Source of the DNA: Reclinomonas americana ATCC 50394
Lineage: Eukaryota > Jakobida > Jakobea > Jakobida
Direction of reading: 5' to 3'
Length of the DNA: 57,287 bases
Assembly: GCA_048213135.1 (NCBI GenBank)
Contig: PS015025.1
Span: forward strand, 30,582 to 87,868
Position 1 is the first letter of the stretch; every line of letters starts with the position of its first letter. A program made the position numbers and the translations under genes. Below are positions 11,926-22,898 of the stretch, in pieces. Below the pieces are notes generated by a model that worked only from the letters and a program-made list of their open reading frames with translations, was not told the origin of the DNA and searched no databases.

Positions 11926-13847
11926 ATGGATCTGGTCAGCAACGTGGGCGAGGACAGTGTCGGCGCCTCGACGGCCACCATGAGGCCGCTGGTGCGCACG
12001 ACTAGCGCAGAGAAGCTCACTGCGCAGCAGCAGATGATGTTGCAGCAGCAGCAACAGCAGCAGCAGCAGCGTCGCCACCGCCATCAACAGCAACACCACC
12101 ACCACCTCGATCACGATCACAGCCACCTGCAACCGCTGTCGCCGCAGAGCGAGTACGAGGAGGTGGAGGTGGAGGTCGACGATGACGACGACGAGGAGGT
12201 GGCGCACAACCCGCTGCCCGACACCGTGGTCATTGTCCCAACTGCGCCAAAGCTGATGCTTTCTGTTGCGTGATCCACAACCACTTTCTGCCTCCTCCTG
12301 TTGTATCTCCTGTCCGCTCACGCTTGGTGTTAATCAGGACGCGACACGCGAGACGGCCACGGCCGCCAAGGACTTTGTGTGCTCGGACTGCGGACAACTG
12401 AGCGCCGATTTTGCTCTGTGCCGCAATGGTGAGCACGTGGAGTGCGCCCAGTGCCTGGCCAAGGCCGGTGGCGCCACANNNNNNNNNNNNNNNNNNNNNN
12501 NNNNNNNNNNNNNNNNNNNNNNNNNNNNNNNNNNNNNNNNNNNNNNNNNNNNNNNNNNNNNNNNNNNNNNNNNNNNNNNNNNNNNNNNNNNNNNNNNNNN
12601 NNNNNNNNNNNNNNNNNNNNNNNNNNNNNNNNNNNNNNNNNNNNNNNNNNNNNNNNNNNNNNNNNNNNNNNNNNNNNNNNNNNNNNNNNNNNNNNNNNNN
12701 NNNNNNNNNNNNNNNNNNNNNNNNNNNNNNNNNNNNNNNNNNNNNNNNNNNNNNNNNNNNNNNNNNNNNNNNNNNNNNNNNNNNNNNNNNNNNNNNNNNN
12801 NNNNNNNNNNNNNNNNNNNNNNNNNNNNNNNNNNNNNNNNNNNNNNNTGCGCGTGCGAGGGCGTGCGGACGACGTCTGCCACGGCCAGTCCGCCGCTGGC
12901 CATGCTCAAGCGCAAGCTGGACTCGATTGAGGTGCTGTGCCCGCGACGAGCGGAGGGCGGCTGCGCGTGGCGCGGCCGCGTGGGCGACTACGAGGCCCAC
13001 AAGCAGGACTGCCTGTGGCGATGCACGTCGTGCCAGACGCAGGTGCCGCTGCGCCGCGTCATGGCGCACGCCANNNNNNNNNNNNNNNNNNNNCCGAGTG
13101 CGCTGAGCGCCGGGTGGCCTGCGGCGCCTCGGATGTCGGCTGCTCGTGGACGGGCACCGCCAGCAAGCTGGAGGACCACCAGGGCAAGGAGTGCCGGCTG
13201 TGGTTCATTGCGCCCATGCTGCGCACGTTCCACCAGACCATGAAGGAGCACGCGGCGCACACGGAGCACATGGTGATGGAGATGCAAGGCAAGGTCAACA
13301 GCGTCTATGAGGACATGGAGCGCCTGAAGGAGAAGATGAAGGCGCTGGGCAAGTACGTCAAGGCCGAGCGCGATGCCAAGAAGGAGCGGCAGCGCGAGCG
13401 CAAGGCCGAGGACGAAGTGCCGTGGAAGTGCATGCTGTGCTCGCAGTTTGTCACCAACCTCACCCAAGACGAGATCCCGTGCATGTTCCACCCTGGCCTG
13501 CAGTTTGGTGAGTCTTTCTTTTCCTTCGCCTTTTCATTTCCTTTTGCTTACAATTGCTTCGCCAATCTGCAGATCCTCGAGGTGGTGCTGCGGTCACTGG
13601 ACCCGACACTCGTCTCAAGTACTCGTGCTGCAACCGCTACGTGGACCAGCACCCACCGGGCTGCACGGCGCACGAGGGCCACTTGAGGGACGAGCGCTCA
13701 ACCATGCTGCCGGCCGCCGCCGGCACCCACGGCCATGGTGCAGTGATGACTCCGCGAGGCTCACCACGCCCACGATCGCCACGCGAACGACTGGCTCGCC
13801 CCGCCATGCCGGCCTCGTCGGCCAACGGTCGCTCACCACGCCCTTGA
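11926..13847 (+). CDS. TRAF-type zinc-finger protein with coiled coil and C-terminal Cys/His module
   Basis: The N-terminal exon from 11926 is low-complexity: a Gln run, a His run and an acidic stretch (YEEVEVEVDDDDDEE). It ends at 12264 with a GTTGCG donor, and the frame resumes at 12338. Cysteine-rich modules follow: FVCSDCGQLSADFALCRNGE, then after the N run at 12479-12847 a TRAF-type finger, LCPRRAEGGCAWRGRVGDYE and HKQDCLWRCTSC, and, after a 20-N gap, CGASDVGCSWTG..KLEDHQGKEC. A coiled coil spans about 13240-13410. The C-terminus has CMLCSQF, CMFHPG, an intron at 13508-13572, then YSCCNRY and GCTAHEGH, a compact Cys/His cluster. TRAF-type fingers usually sit in ubiquitin-ligase or signalling adaptors. 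No MATH domain follows. A degenerate copy of its middle part lies at 16168-16276. Confidence 0.65.
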
Positions 13848-14122
13848 TCGAGGGGCGCTAATTAAGGGTCGGACCACCCGATTCAGTGGTAGTGGAACGC
13901 CATAGACCTCCGCTCTTGTGGCGCACGAAAGCCGTCGTGCACCCAACATTTTTGTGGCTGGATATACCTGTCTCTCTCTCTCTTTCCCTCTCATCTCTTC
14001 TGTTGTCTCGTTGTTTGTGTGTTTTGCTGAGCCTCTCGCAAGCGATTTTTTTTAAATACAAAAGTTGTAGAGTAGTGCCATGTTGTTCACTGCGGGTGGG
14101 GATGACATCGCACAATGAGAGA

Positions 14123-15847
14123 TCACATGGAACTCGAGCCGGCACCGGTCTCACGTTGTGCCGACAGGATCGACTTGCCGATAAAGTCCACCGAGTGTCT
14201 GCAGATTAACGCAGTGAGCAACACGTGCAGAGGAGAAGCACAGAGGAGGTTCATATGCTCGACCTAATGCTGCTCGTGTCAATGGCAGACATTACGTGGG
14301 TGAAGATCTTGCGGTCGGGGTTCTTGTTGAGGGCCTCGAATTTGCCACGCAGGAATACAATGCCAGCATCGTAGAGCTGCTCTGGGCGCGCGGGATCTGC
14401 GATGTGGCGTGAGATTGCAACGGGGAGCAGAATGAGAAGGGGAATGTCGACTGTTCGCAACTCTGAAATTCAGGGAACGCGTACGACAGCGACGAGCGTG
14501 CGAGTTTCTCGCGAAACAAATCGCTCTTGTTGAGCATGAGGATCACCGGCCTGCGCCGTGGTGTGAGTCTAGTGTTGAGGGCGACAGACAGCAGCGGAAT
14601 GTACGCAACGTGTCTTCGAACCACTGTCCGTTGATCATCTCGTCGAACAGCGTCATGCTCTCCTGCACGCGATTCGTGGTGTTGTCCTCGTAGCACGTTC
14701 GATCGTACCTGAGGCGTCAGCTGCGTAAACAACAGAATGCTCATGTTTGCCTACAAATGATTTAAGAGCGCGCAACTCGTCAAGAGAGACAAAGAATAGC
14801 AGAGCGGTTACGTCCTTGAAACACCTGATCCATTTCCGACGCTCGGGTCGCTGTCCGCCAACATCAAAGAGACTGCGCATGCAGACAGATCCCATCTCCA
14901 ATTAGCCAGCATCTCAGACACACGCCTTTCGATGGTCACGCAAACGTAACTGATGACGAAACGGCGCCAACTCCACAGTCTCCTCCACGATACCAGAAGT
15001 CTTGACACGAAGGCGCAAAATGTCCTCGACGGTCGGCATGTAGTCTGGTGCACTCAACCGCTGCATGCTGTCGAAGAAACTGTTCGTGTACCAACAGACA
15101 CCAGATCATCGCTATGCGTGCACACACGCACAAAAAAATACGACTCAACTATGCAGCCGAATCATACAGCTGGAATTCATTGCGACGAGCATACGCTCGA
15201 CGAATGGCTGCAGCGTGAGAACACAACGAGTGAGCAAATCTCATCAACAGTGAGGTGCGGCATATGGTCACCTTCGTCAGTCCACAACAGAGTAATGTCG
15301 GTGGCCACTTCTTGCGTAAACAACTCCGGGTTGTTGATGAACACTTGCTCGTTCTCGCTCATACGCAACATACGCTCGGCGCGTGGCTGCCATCACGGGC
15401 TGCACGTCAGCACCAGAGTCGACAACATCACACAGCAAGGGGAACCAGCGTCACGCAACCATGTTGTCGGGCTGCAAAGCGAGGCGGAACAATCGCGCTG
15501 CGTCGATCAACATACCGATGTTGACGCTGCACGCAGCAAACAACATGTGATTACTTCACGCAAGCGATGTGTGTGTGCGCGCGCGTGTGTATGTGTGTGA
15601 CGCAACATGACGTTCGTGAAAATCCTGCGCAGAAAGAAGAGAGACGGATAATTGCTACTTGAGTGCGCGATCACACTGCATGCATGCATTGGAGCAACAG
15701 TACGCAACAAATCCTTCAGTCGCTGCCGCTCATCGTCCTTGAAGCCTCCAGAGTACAATATGCGCACCTGCCTGAAGAACGTTGATTTGCCCGTCTCACC
15801 AGCGCCTAATTATAACACGAAGAGTGAACAAGAGAGAGAATGCGTGC

Positions 15848-15891
<44 letters not shown>

Positions 15892-16068
15892 CTCACCAAG
15901 CATCAGCAGCTTCGTGTCCGTCAGCTTGCCTCCATGCCGAGTGGCTTCCTCCGCCGCCTGTCGCAACTCCCGAGTCGTCTGTGGGACGTTTGACACTGCG
16001 CGTTGTGCACGACCCTCCACGCGCTCATCGTTAGCGACGCCAGCCGCTGTGGACTTGTTGCAACCCAT
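14123..16068 (-). CDS. Heterotrimeric G protein alpha subunit, copy 1
   Basis: A GTPase switch that couples membrane receptors to effectors at the plasma membrane. The start at 16068 gives MGCNKS, an N-myristoylation signal. In order I can read KLLMLG then AGETGKST (P-loop), [80 protein letters not shown] (switch I with its Arg and Thr), [13 protein letters not shown] (switch II, catalytic Gln present), [27 protein letters not shown] (NKxD) and [13 protein letters not shown]. The gene has about eleven introns. Six start GTTGCG (donors at 15708, 15606, 15459, 14776, 14609 and 14461), others GTTGAG, GTTACG, GTGAGC and GTGACC. The C-terminus ([20 protein letters not shown]) is unlike the usual receptor-contact tail. 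No frameshift was seen. Confidence 0.85.
15851..15888. repeat. (GT)n microsatellite in first intron of G alpha 1
   Basis: About 19 uninterrupted GT units on the plus strand. The paralogous intron of copy 2 has only a shorter GT run near 18878-18892. Confidence 0.9.
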
Positions 16069-16167
16069 CGTCCGTCCGCCTCTCGACAGTCGTTTAGTTT
16101 GTCACGGCGATTGTTGTCATAGGACATAATACTGTCGGTCTCCGAGTGACCCCGAGTACCCGTGCCC

Positions 16168-16276
16168 ACCTGGCCAAGGCCGGTGGCAAAGGCCTGCAGA
16201 CGACATCCGCCACGGCCAGTCCAGTACTGGTCATGCTAATGCGCAAGCTGGACTCCCGGCGGGCGGCTGCGCTTTA
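16168..16276 (+). pseudogene. Relic of the TRAF-type zinc-finger gene
   Basis: CCTGGCCAAGGCCGGTGGC matches 12454-12472 of the zinc-finger gene. It is followed directly by a degenerate match to 12860-12965 (compare ACGGCCAGTCC and GCGCAAGCTGGACTC). Substitutions and deletions have removed the reading frame, and the segment corresponding to the N run in the parent is largely absent. It lies at the junction of the two G alpha duplication blocks, so it is best read as a leftover of a duplication unit that began inside the zinc-finger gene. Confidence 0.8.
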
Positions 16277-16279
16277 TTA

Positions 16280-19120
16280 ACGTTGCAGAGTACCATGTCA
16301 TTCACTGCGGTAGGGAGATGACATCACACAACAAGATCACATGGAACTCGAGCCGGCACCGGTCTCACGTTGTGCCGACAGGATCGACTTGCCGATAAAG
16401 TCCACGGAGNNNNNNNNNNNNNNNNNNNNNNNNNNNNNNNNNNNNNNNNNNNNNNNNNNNNNNNNNNNNNNNNNNNNNNNNNNNNNNNNNNNNNNNNNNN
16501 NNNNNNNNNNNNNNNNNNNNNNNNNNNNNNNNNNNNNNNNNNNNNNNNNNNNNNNNNNNNNNNNNNNNNNNNNNNNNNNNNNNNNNNNNNNNNNNNNNNN
16601 NNNNNNNNNNNNNNNNNNNNNNNNNNNNNNNNNNNNNNNNNNNNNNNNNNNNNNNNNNNNNNNNNNNNNNNNNNNNNNNNNNNNNNNNNNNNNNNNNNNN
16701 NNNNNNNNNNNNNNNNNNNNNNNNNNNNNNNNNNNNNNNNNNNNNNNNNNNNNNNNNNNNNNNNNNNNNNNNNNNNNNNNNNNNNNNNNNNNNNNNNNNN
16801 NNNNNNNNNNNNNNNNNNNNNNNNNNNNNNNNNNNNNNNNNNNNNNNNNNNNNNNNNNNNNNNNNNNNNNNNNNNNNNNNNNNNNNNNNNNNNNNNNNNN
16901 NNNNNNNNNNNNNNNNNNNNNNNNNNNNNNNNNNNNNNNNNNNNNNNNNNNNNNNNNNNNNNNNNNNNNNNNNNNNNNNNNNNNNNNNNNNNNNNNNNNN
17001 NNNNNNNNNNNNNNNNNNNNNNNNNNNNNNNNNNNNNNNNNNNNNNNNNNNNNNNNNNNNNNNNNNNNNNNNNNNNNNNNNNNNNNNNNNNNNNNNNNNN
17101 NNNNNNNNNNNNNNNNNNNNNNNNNNNNNNNNNNNNNNNNNNNNNNNNNNNNNNNNNNNNNNNNNNNNNNNNNNNNNNNNNNNNNNNNNNNNNNNTGTCT
17201 GCAGATCAACGCAGTGAGCAACACGTACAGAGGAGAAGCACAGAGGAGGTTCATATGCTCGACCTAATGCTGCTCGTGTCAATGGCAGACATTACGTGGG
17301 TGAAGATCTTGCGGTCTGGGTTCTTGTTGAGGGCCTCGAATTTACCACACAGGAACGCAATGCCAGCATCGTAGAGCTGCTCTGGGCGGGCGGGATCTGC
17401 GATGTGGCGTGAGATTGCAAGAAGGAGCAGAACGAGAAGGGGAATGTCGACTGTTCGCAACTCTGAAATTCAGGGAACGCGTACGACAGTGACGAGCGTG
17501 CGAGTTTCTCGCGGAACAAGTCGCTCTTGTTGAGCATGAGGATCACCGGCCTACGCCGTGGTGTGAGTCTAGTGTTGAGGGCGACAGACAGCAGCGGAAT
17601 GTACGCAACGTGGAGTTGAACCACTGTCCATTGATCATCTCATCGAACAGCGTCATGCTCTCCTGCAAGCGATTCGTCGTGTTGTCCTCGTAGCACAATC
17701 GGTCATACCTGCGGCATCAGCTGTGTCAACAAGAGAACGCGTTCGTGTGAATGAAGAGCGCGCAACTCGTCAAGAGAGACAAAGAACAGCAGAGCGGTGA
17801 CATCGGCAAAACACTTGATCCATTTCCGACGCTCGGGTCGTTGTCCGCCAACATCATAGAGACTGTGCATGCAGACAGATCCCCTCTCCAATTAGCCAGC
17901 GTCTCAGACACACGCCTCTCCGCGACGGTCACGCAAACGCAACTGATGGTGGAACGGCGCCGCCTCCACGGTCTCCTCCACAATACCAGAAGTCTTGACA
18001 CGAACGCGCAAAATGTCCTCGACGGTCGGCATGTAGTCTGGTGCGCCAAGCCGCTGCACGCCGTCGAAGAAACTGTGCGCGTGCTCCAGATTAGCGTTAT
18101 GCACGCTGTACACGCACATACATGCACAGAAACACGACTAAACTATGCCGCCGAGTCATACAGCTGGAATTCATTGCGACGAGCGTGTGCATGGCGAATG
18201 GCTGAAACGACGAGTGAGCAAAGCTCAACACACTGGTGTGGTGCGGCATATGCTCACCTTCGTCAGCCCACAAAAGAGCAATGTCGGTGGCCACGTCTTG
18301 CGTAAACAACTCCGGTTGGTCGATGCACACCTGATCGTTCTCGCCCAACCGCAACATACGCTCAGCGCGTGGCTGCCATCACGGGCTGCAGGTCAGAACC
18401 AGAGTCGAAAACACTGACAGCAAGTGGACTAGCGTTACGCAACCACGTTGTCGGGCTGCAGAGCGAGGTGGAAGAGGCGCGCCGCGCCAAGCAGCATGTA
18501 CATATTGAGGCTGCGCACACGCAGCACGATACGTATCATCACCGTGTTATCGATAGATCCGGATTCAACCCAACGAAGCCATGCGAGGTGTGTGTGTATA
18601 TATGTGTGTGAAAGAGCAAGGCGTGACGCAACATGACGTTTGTGAAAATCCTGCGCAGAATGAGGAGAGACAGAGAACATTGCAACTTGAGTGCGCGATC
18701 ACACACTGCAGGCTAATGTCAGAGCAACAGTACGCAACACATCCTTCAGGCGCTGCCGCTCATCGTCCTTGAAGCCTCCAGAGTACAAAAGACGCACTTG
18801 TTTGTAGAACGTTGATTTGCCCGTCTCACCAGCGCCTAACACGACGAGAGTGAGCACAAAAGTGTGCGTGAGCGTGTGTGTGTGTGTGTGTTTCAGTGCT
18901 ACTCACCCAGCATAAGCAGCTTTGTGTGCGTCAGCTTGCCTCCATGCCGAGTGGCTTCCTCCGCCGCTTGTCGCAACTCCCGAGTCGCCTGTGATACGTT
19001 TGACACTGCACGTTGTGCGCGACCCTCCACGCGCTCATCGTTGGCGTTGGCGACGCCAGCCGCTGTGGACTTGTTGCAACCCATCGCTCGCTCGTCAGAG
19101 TGCGTGTCGCGATCCTGTCA
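16280..19120. repeat. Segmental duplication copy B (contains G alpha gene 2)
   Basis: Second copy of the block at 14060-16135. Without the 786-base N run (16410-17195) the two blocks have almost the same length. The N run falls at a point where copy A has no extra sequence at all. Confidence 0.85.
16337..19084 (-). CDS. Heterotrimeric G protein alpha subunit, copy 2
   Basis: Paralogue of the preceding gene with the same exon plan. [10 protein letters not shown] opens at 19084. [84 protein letters not shown] and [10 protein letters not shown] are all intact, so it looks functional. GTTGCG donors are at 18738, 18632, 18443, 17943, 17766, 17609 and 17461. Compared with copy 1, the donor before the DVGGQ exon is GTTGCG instead of GTTACG, and the WF.DT exon has NST for EDT. 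The final exon is split by the N run at 16410-17195. Its 3' sequence gives the same C-terminal tail as copy 1. It starts 83 bp from the divergent Rab gene, which may share its promoter region. Confidence 0.83.
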
Positions 19121-19167
19121 TGTAGGACACTGTGATTCACGCCGCTTCCAGTTCATCACACGAGCCA
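19085..19167. promoter_or_regulatory. 83-bp divergent intergenic region between G alpha 2 and the Rab gene
   Basis: The two start codons point away from each other across 83 bp, so both promoters must lie in this interval or in the neighbouring genes. No TATA-like element is evident. G alpha copy 1 has no such partner upstream. Confidence 0.4.
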
Positions 19168-20377
<1,210 letters not shown>

Positions 20378-20510
20378 TCCACCCATCCTCTTTACTGTTT
20401 GCTGTACATACGACGCCCGCAGCGGCGTGTTATTAAAAAAAGTTTAGCCCACGAATTTGCAAGAAGGAGATTCTTTTCGCGCGCGTTTGAGTGAGTGAGC
20501 GGGTGGGTGG

Positions 20511-22839
20511 ATGGCTTCGTCGCCACCGCCACTGCGAGTGGCCGATGCGTCCATGGACGTCGCCTCTGTGCTCTCCCCGCCAACATCACAGCGAGTGCCA
20601 CTGCCTCCACTCAGTGCCGGTATGCCATTGGCACTCGAGAGCGTGGTGCCTGCGCGGTCTCGCGTATTCGGGGCACCGCCTGCTCAACTCAGCAGCGCAC
20701 CCGCAGCCGCCTTTAGCGACTGGTGCGCGCTCTCACTCTCTCTTCCCCATGCCAACCAAGAGTCTGATCGAGACAACACACACACAGGTCGCGTCTTGCA
20801 CATCCTCCCGCGCTGCTCGGCCCCGGAATGCACCTGTCGCCTGGTGCAGCAGCGGCCGCGGCCTCGGCGGTGTCGTCCATGTCGGCGCTGAGTCACACCG
20901 AGGACGAGACCGTGGCCTGTGTGATCATCAATCCCAAGAGTGGACCGCGACAGGGCGCCACCGAGGCCATCATTCAGCGCTTTCGCGAGGTGTGTGCGTC
21001 GCCACCCCGCCCACCTTATTCTCGTGCTCTGTTGTTTCATGCTGGAGACACGGGCAGGAACTGGGAGCCGAGCACACGCATGTGATCCAGCCGCCGGATT
21101 TCTTGCCGCGCTTCTTGTTTCGTGGGTTCGCCTTGCTGCGAGTCCTCCACATCGTGTGCTCACCCCCCACTGATGGCAGTCTGGAAAAGTACGCCAGCCA
21201 GTCGGCCTCGCTGACGGTCTATATCTTTGGTGGCGATGGCACGGTGCAGTGGGTGATTTGGTCGGCGTTGTCGAGCCCACTGTTCACCATCGACACCATG
21301 CCGACATTTGTGCCGCTGCCAGCCGGCACCGGCAACGAGCTCTCGCGTGTCCTTGGCTGGGTGCGTCTCCCACCACTGCATTTGGGGAAAGAGAACTCGA
21401 TTCTGACACTTGCACAGGGCACATCGGTGTCAAACGGCGCCGCCATCACCGAGCTGCTTCGGCGCATCGAGGATCAGGGCGAGGAGCACTTGCTTGACAC
21501 GTGGTCGGTGCGCGTTGAACGCGACAGTGATGACACAGCGGCAGGTGGTGGTGGCGGTGGTGGTGGAAGCAGCAGCAGCAGCAGTAGCAGTCGAGGTGCT
21601 GCCGAAAATCGCCCCATGTCGTACTCGGATCGTGCCTCTGCTGGCGGCGGCAGTCACGATCGACGACGCTCCACGCTGGGAGACGACGACGATGATGTCG
21701 GTGGTGGCGGCGGTGGTGGTGGTGGTGGCGGTGGTGGCGTTGGCATGTTTGACGATGAGCCGGTCGAGGAGGACGAAGGAGGCAGAGAGGTGGCGGAGGT
21801 CGCATTCGGCGGCGGTGACTATGTGGGCGTCGATGGGCGCTCAGTGGTCTCCTTCTACCCCATGAGCTGCTTCTTCAGCATTGGGTGGGACGCAGAGGTG
21901 GCGTACGCTTTTGAGCAGCACCGCACGGCCAAGGTCGGCTGCTGTGCCAGGTGTTGTGGATGCACGGGCAGTCGTGGCTGGGACAAGTTCCTCCACTGTT
22001 TCTGGGGCATGGGGGTGTGCGCACGAGTGTGCTGCTGCTGTATGCCGACGCTGAGCGGGTCTGCCGTGGTTCGCTCGCTCCGTGTCGACAACCGAGATGT
22101 GGTGCTGCCAGCCAATTGTCGCAGTCTGGTGATTGACAACATTCCCGGTCTGGCCGACGGCATGGAACTGTGGCACCCCACCGAAGCCGAGATGAACCTG
22201 CCGATTGCGGTGCGGGACCTCTCTTGTTTGCGAATTGCGACTCGTGCATCCTAATCACTGGTGTCTTTTATTTTGGTGTGCAAGGCTCTGGAAAAGCAAC
22301 ACATGGGCGACGGTCGCATCGAGGTGCTGTCGACTGGCGGACCGCACGAATATGTTGCGCCCCTTCCCCGGCACACGTCTGCCTTATTTCACTTGCCACT
22401 CATGTTTGTACCTGCATCGCTCCAGCTGGCCGTCCGATTGTGCGGGTGCTGCTATCGAGCACCGCATGTGGCGCAGGGTACGCGAGTGGAAGTCCAGTTT
22501 TCCGAGCCAACTGTACGTGTGCGCACTGCCAGTTTCTTATTGCTCCTCCACCTCGTCTCTCACATCGCTGTCCGCCCCACCCGCCAGGATGTACACTACC
22601 AGATCGACGGCAATCCGTACCGACACCGCCTGCGATCGGTACTTGTCGAGCACTTTGGGACGGTGCGCGTGCTGCGAGCGTCCACGGACGCACCCGATCA
22701 CGACCCGCATTCGCATGCTGTCTCCTCTCCGCTGTCGTCGAGCAGCGCCAGCGTCGATGGCCACCGGGGTCGGCGGAAGAAGCGGCGTAGCAGACAAGGA
22801 GCACGCAAAAAGACCTCGCCAAGGACAAGCAGCTTGTAA
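20511..22839 (+). CDS. Diacylglycerol kinase
   Basis: Phosphorylates diacylglycerol to phosphatidic acid and so ends DAG signalling. The catalytic domain shows CVIINPKSGPRQG, YIFGGDGTVQWVIW (ATP-site GGDGT), PLPAGTGNELSRVLGW, and the accessory part SCFFSIGWDAEVAYAFEQHR, LVIDNIPGLADGMELW, HMGDGRIEVL, APHVAQGTRVEV and YQIDGNPY. The N-terminus is Pro/Ser/Ala-rich, and I see no C1 zinc finger or EF hand before the kinase core. A Gly/Ser/Asp low-complexity insert of about 100 residues (21540-21830) splits the core from the accessory part. The C-terminus is Arg/Lys-rich. An intron at 22354-22425 would use a GTTGCG donor, but it is 72 nt and open, so retention is possible. The start at 20511 is the first ATG that splices into the core. 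Confidence 0.8.
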
Positions 22840-22898
22840 AAGTGGAAAGAACGAACGAAGGTCGGAAATTTGAGGGGGGTTTGCCTTACCACGCAGCG

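Larger units (their letters stand above)
14060..16135. repeat. Segmental duplication copy A (contains G alpha gene 1)
   Basis: This block is paralogous to 16280-19120. Similarity begins just after a stretch (14062 vs 16285) reading GTAGTGCCATG / GTACCATGTC, and both copies share coding sequence and several introns. The 3' parts of the two genes (14200-14480 vs 17196-17480) are nearly identical, while introns and coding sequence farther 5' differ more. Confidence 0.85.

Noticed and set aside
16168-16276. Short independent gene upstream of G alpha 1
   Set aside because: The segment matches two separated parts of the zinc-finger gene with frame-breaking changes and has no complete reading frame.
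16337-19084. G alpha copy 2 as a pseudogene
   Set aside because: P-loop, switch I and II, NKxD and all splice phases are intact. The only doubt is the N run in the last exon.
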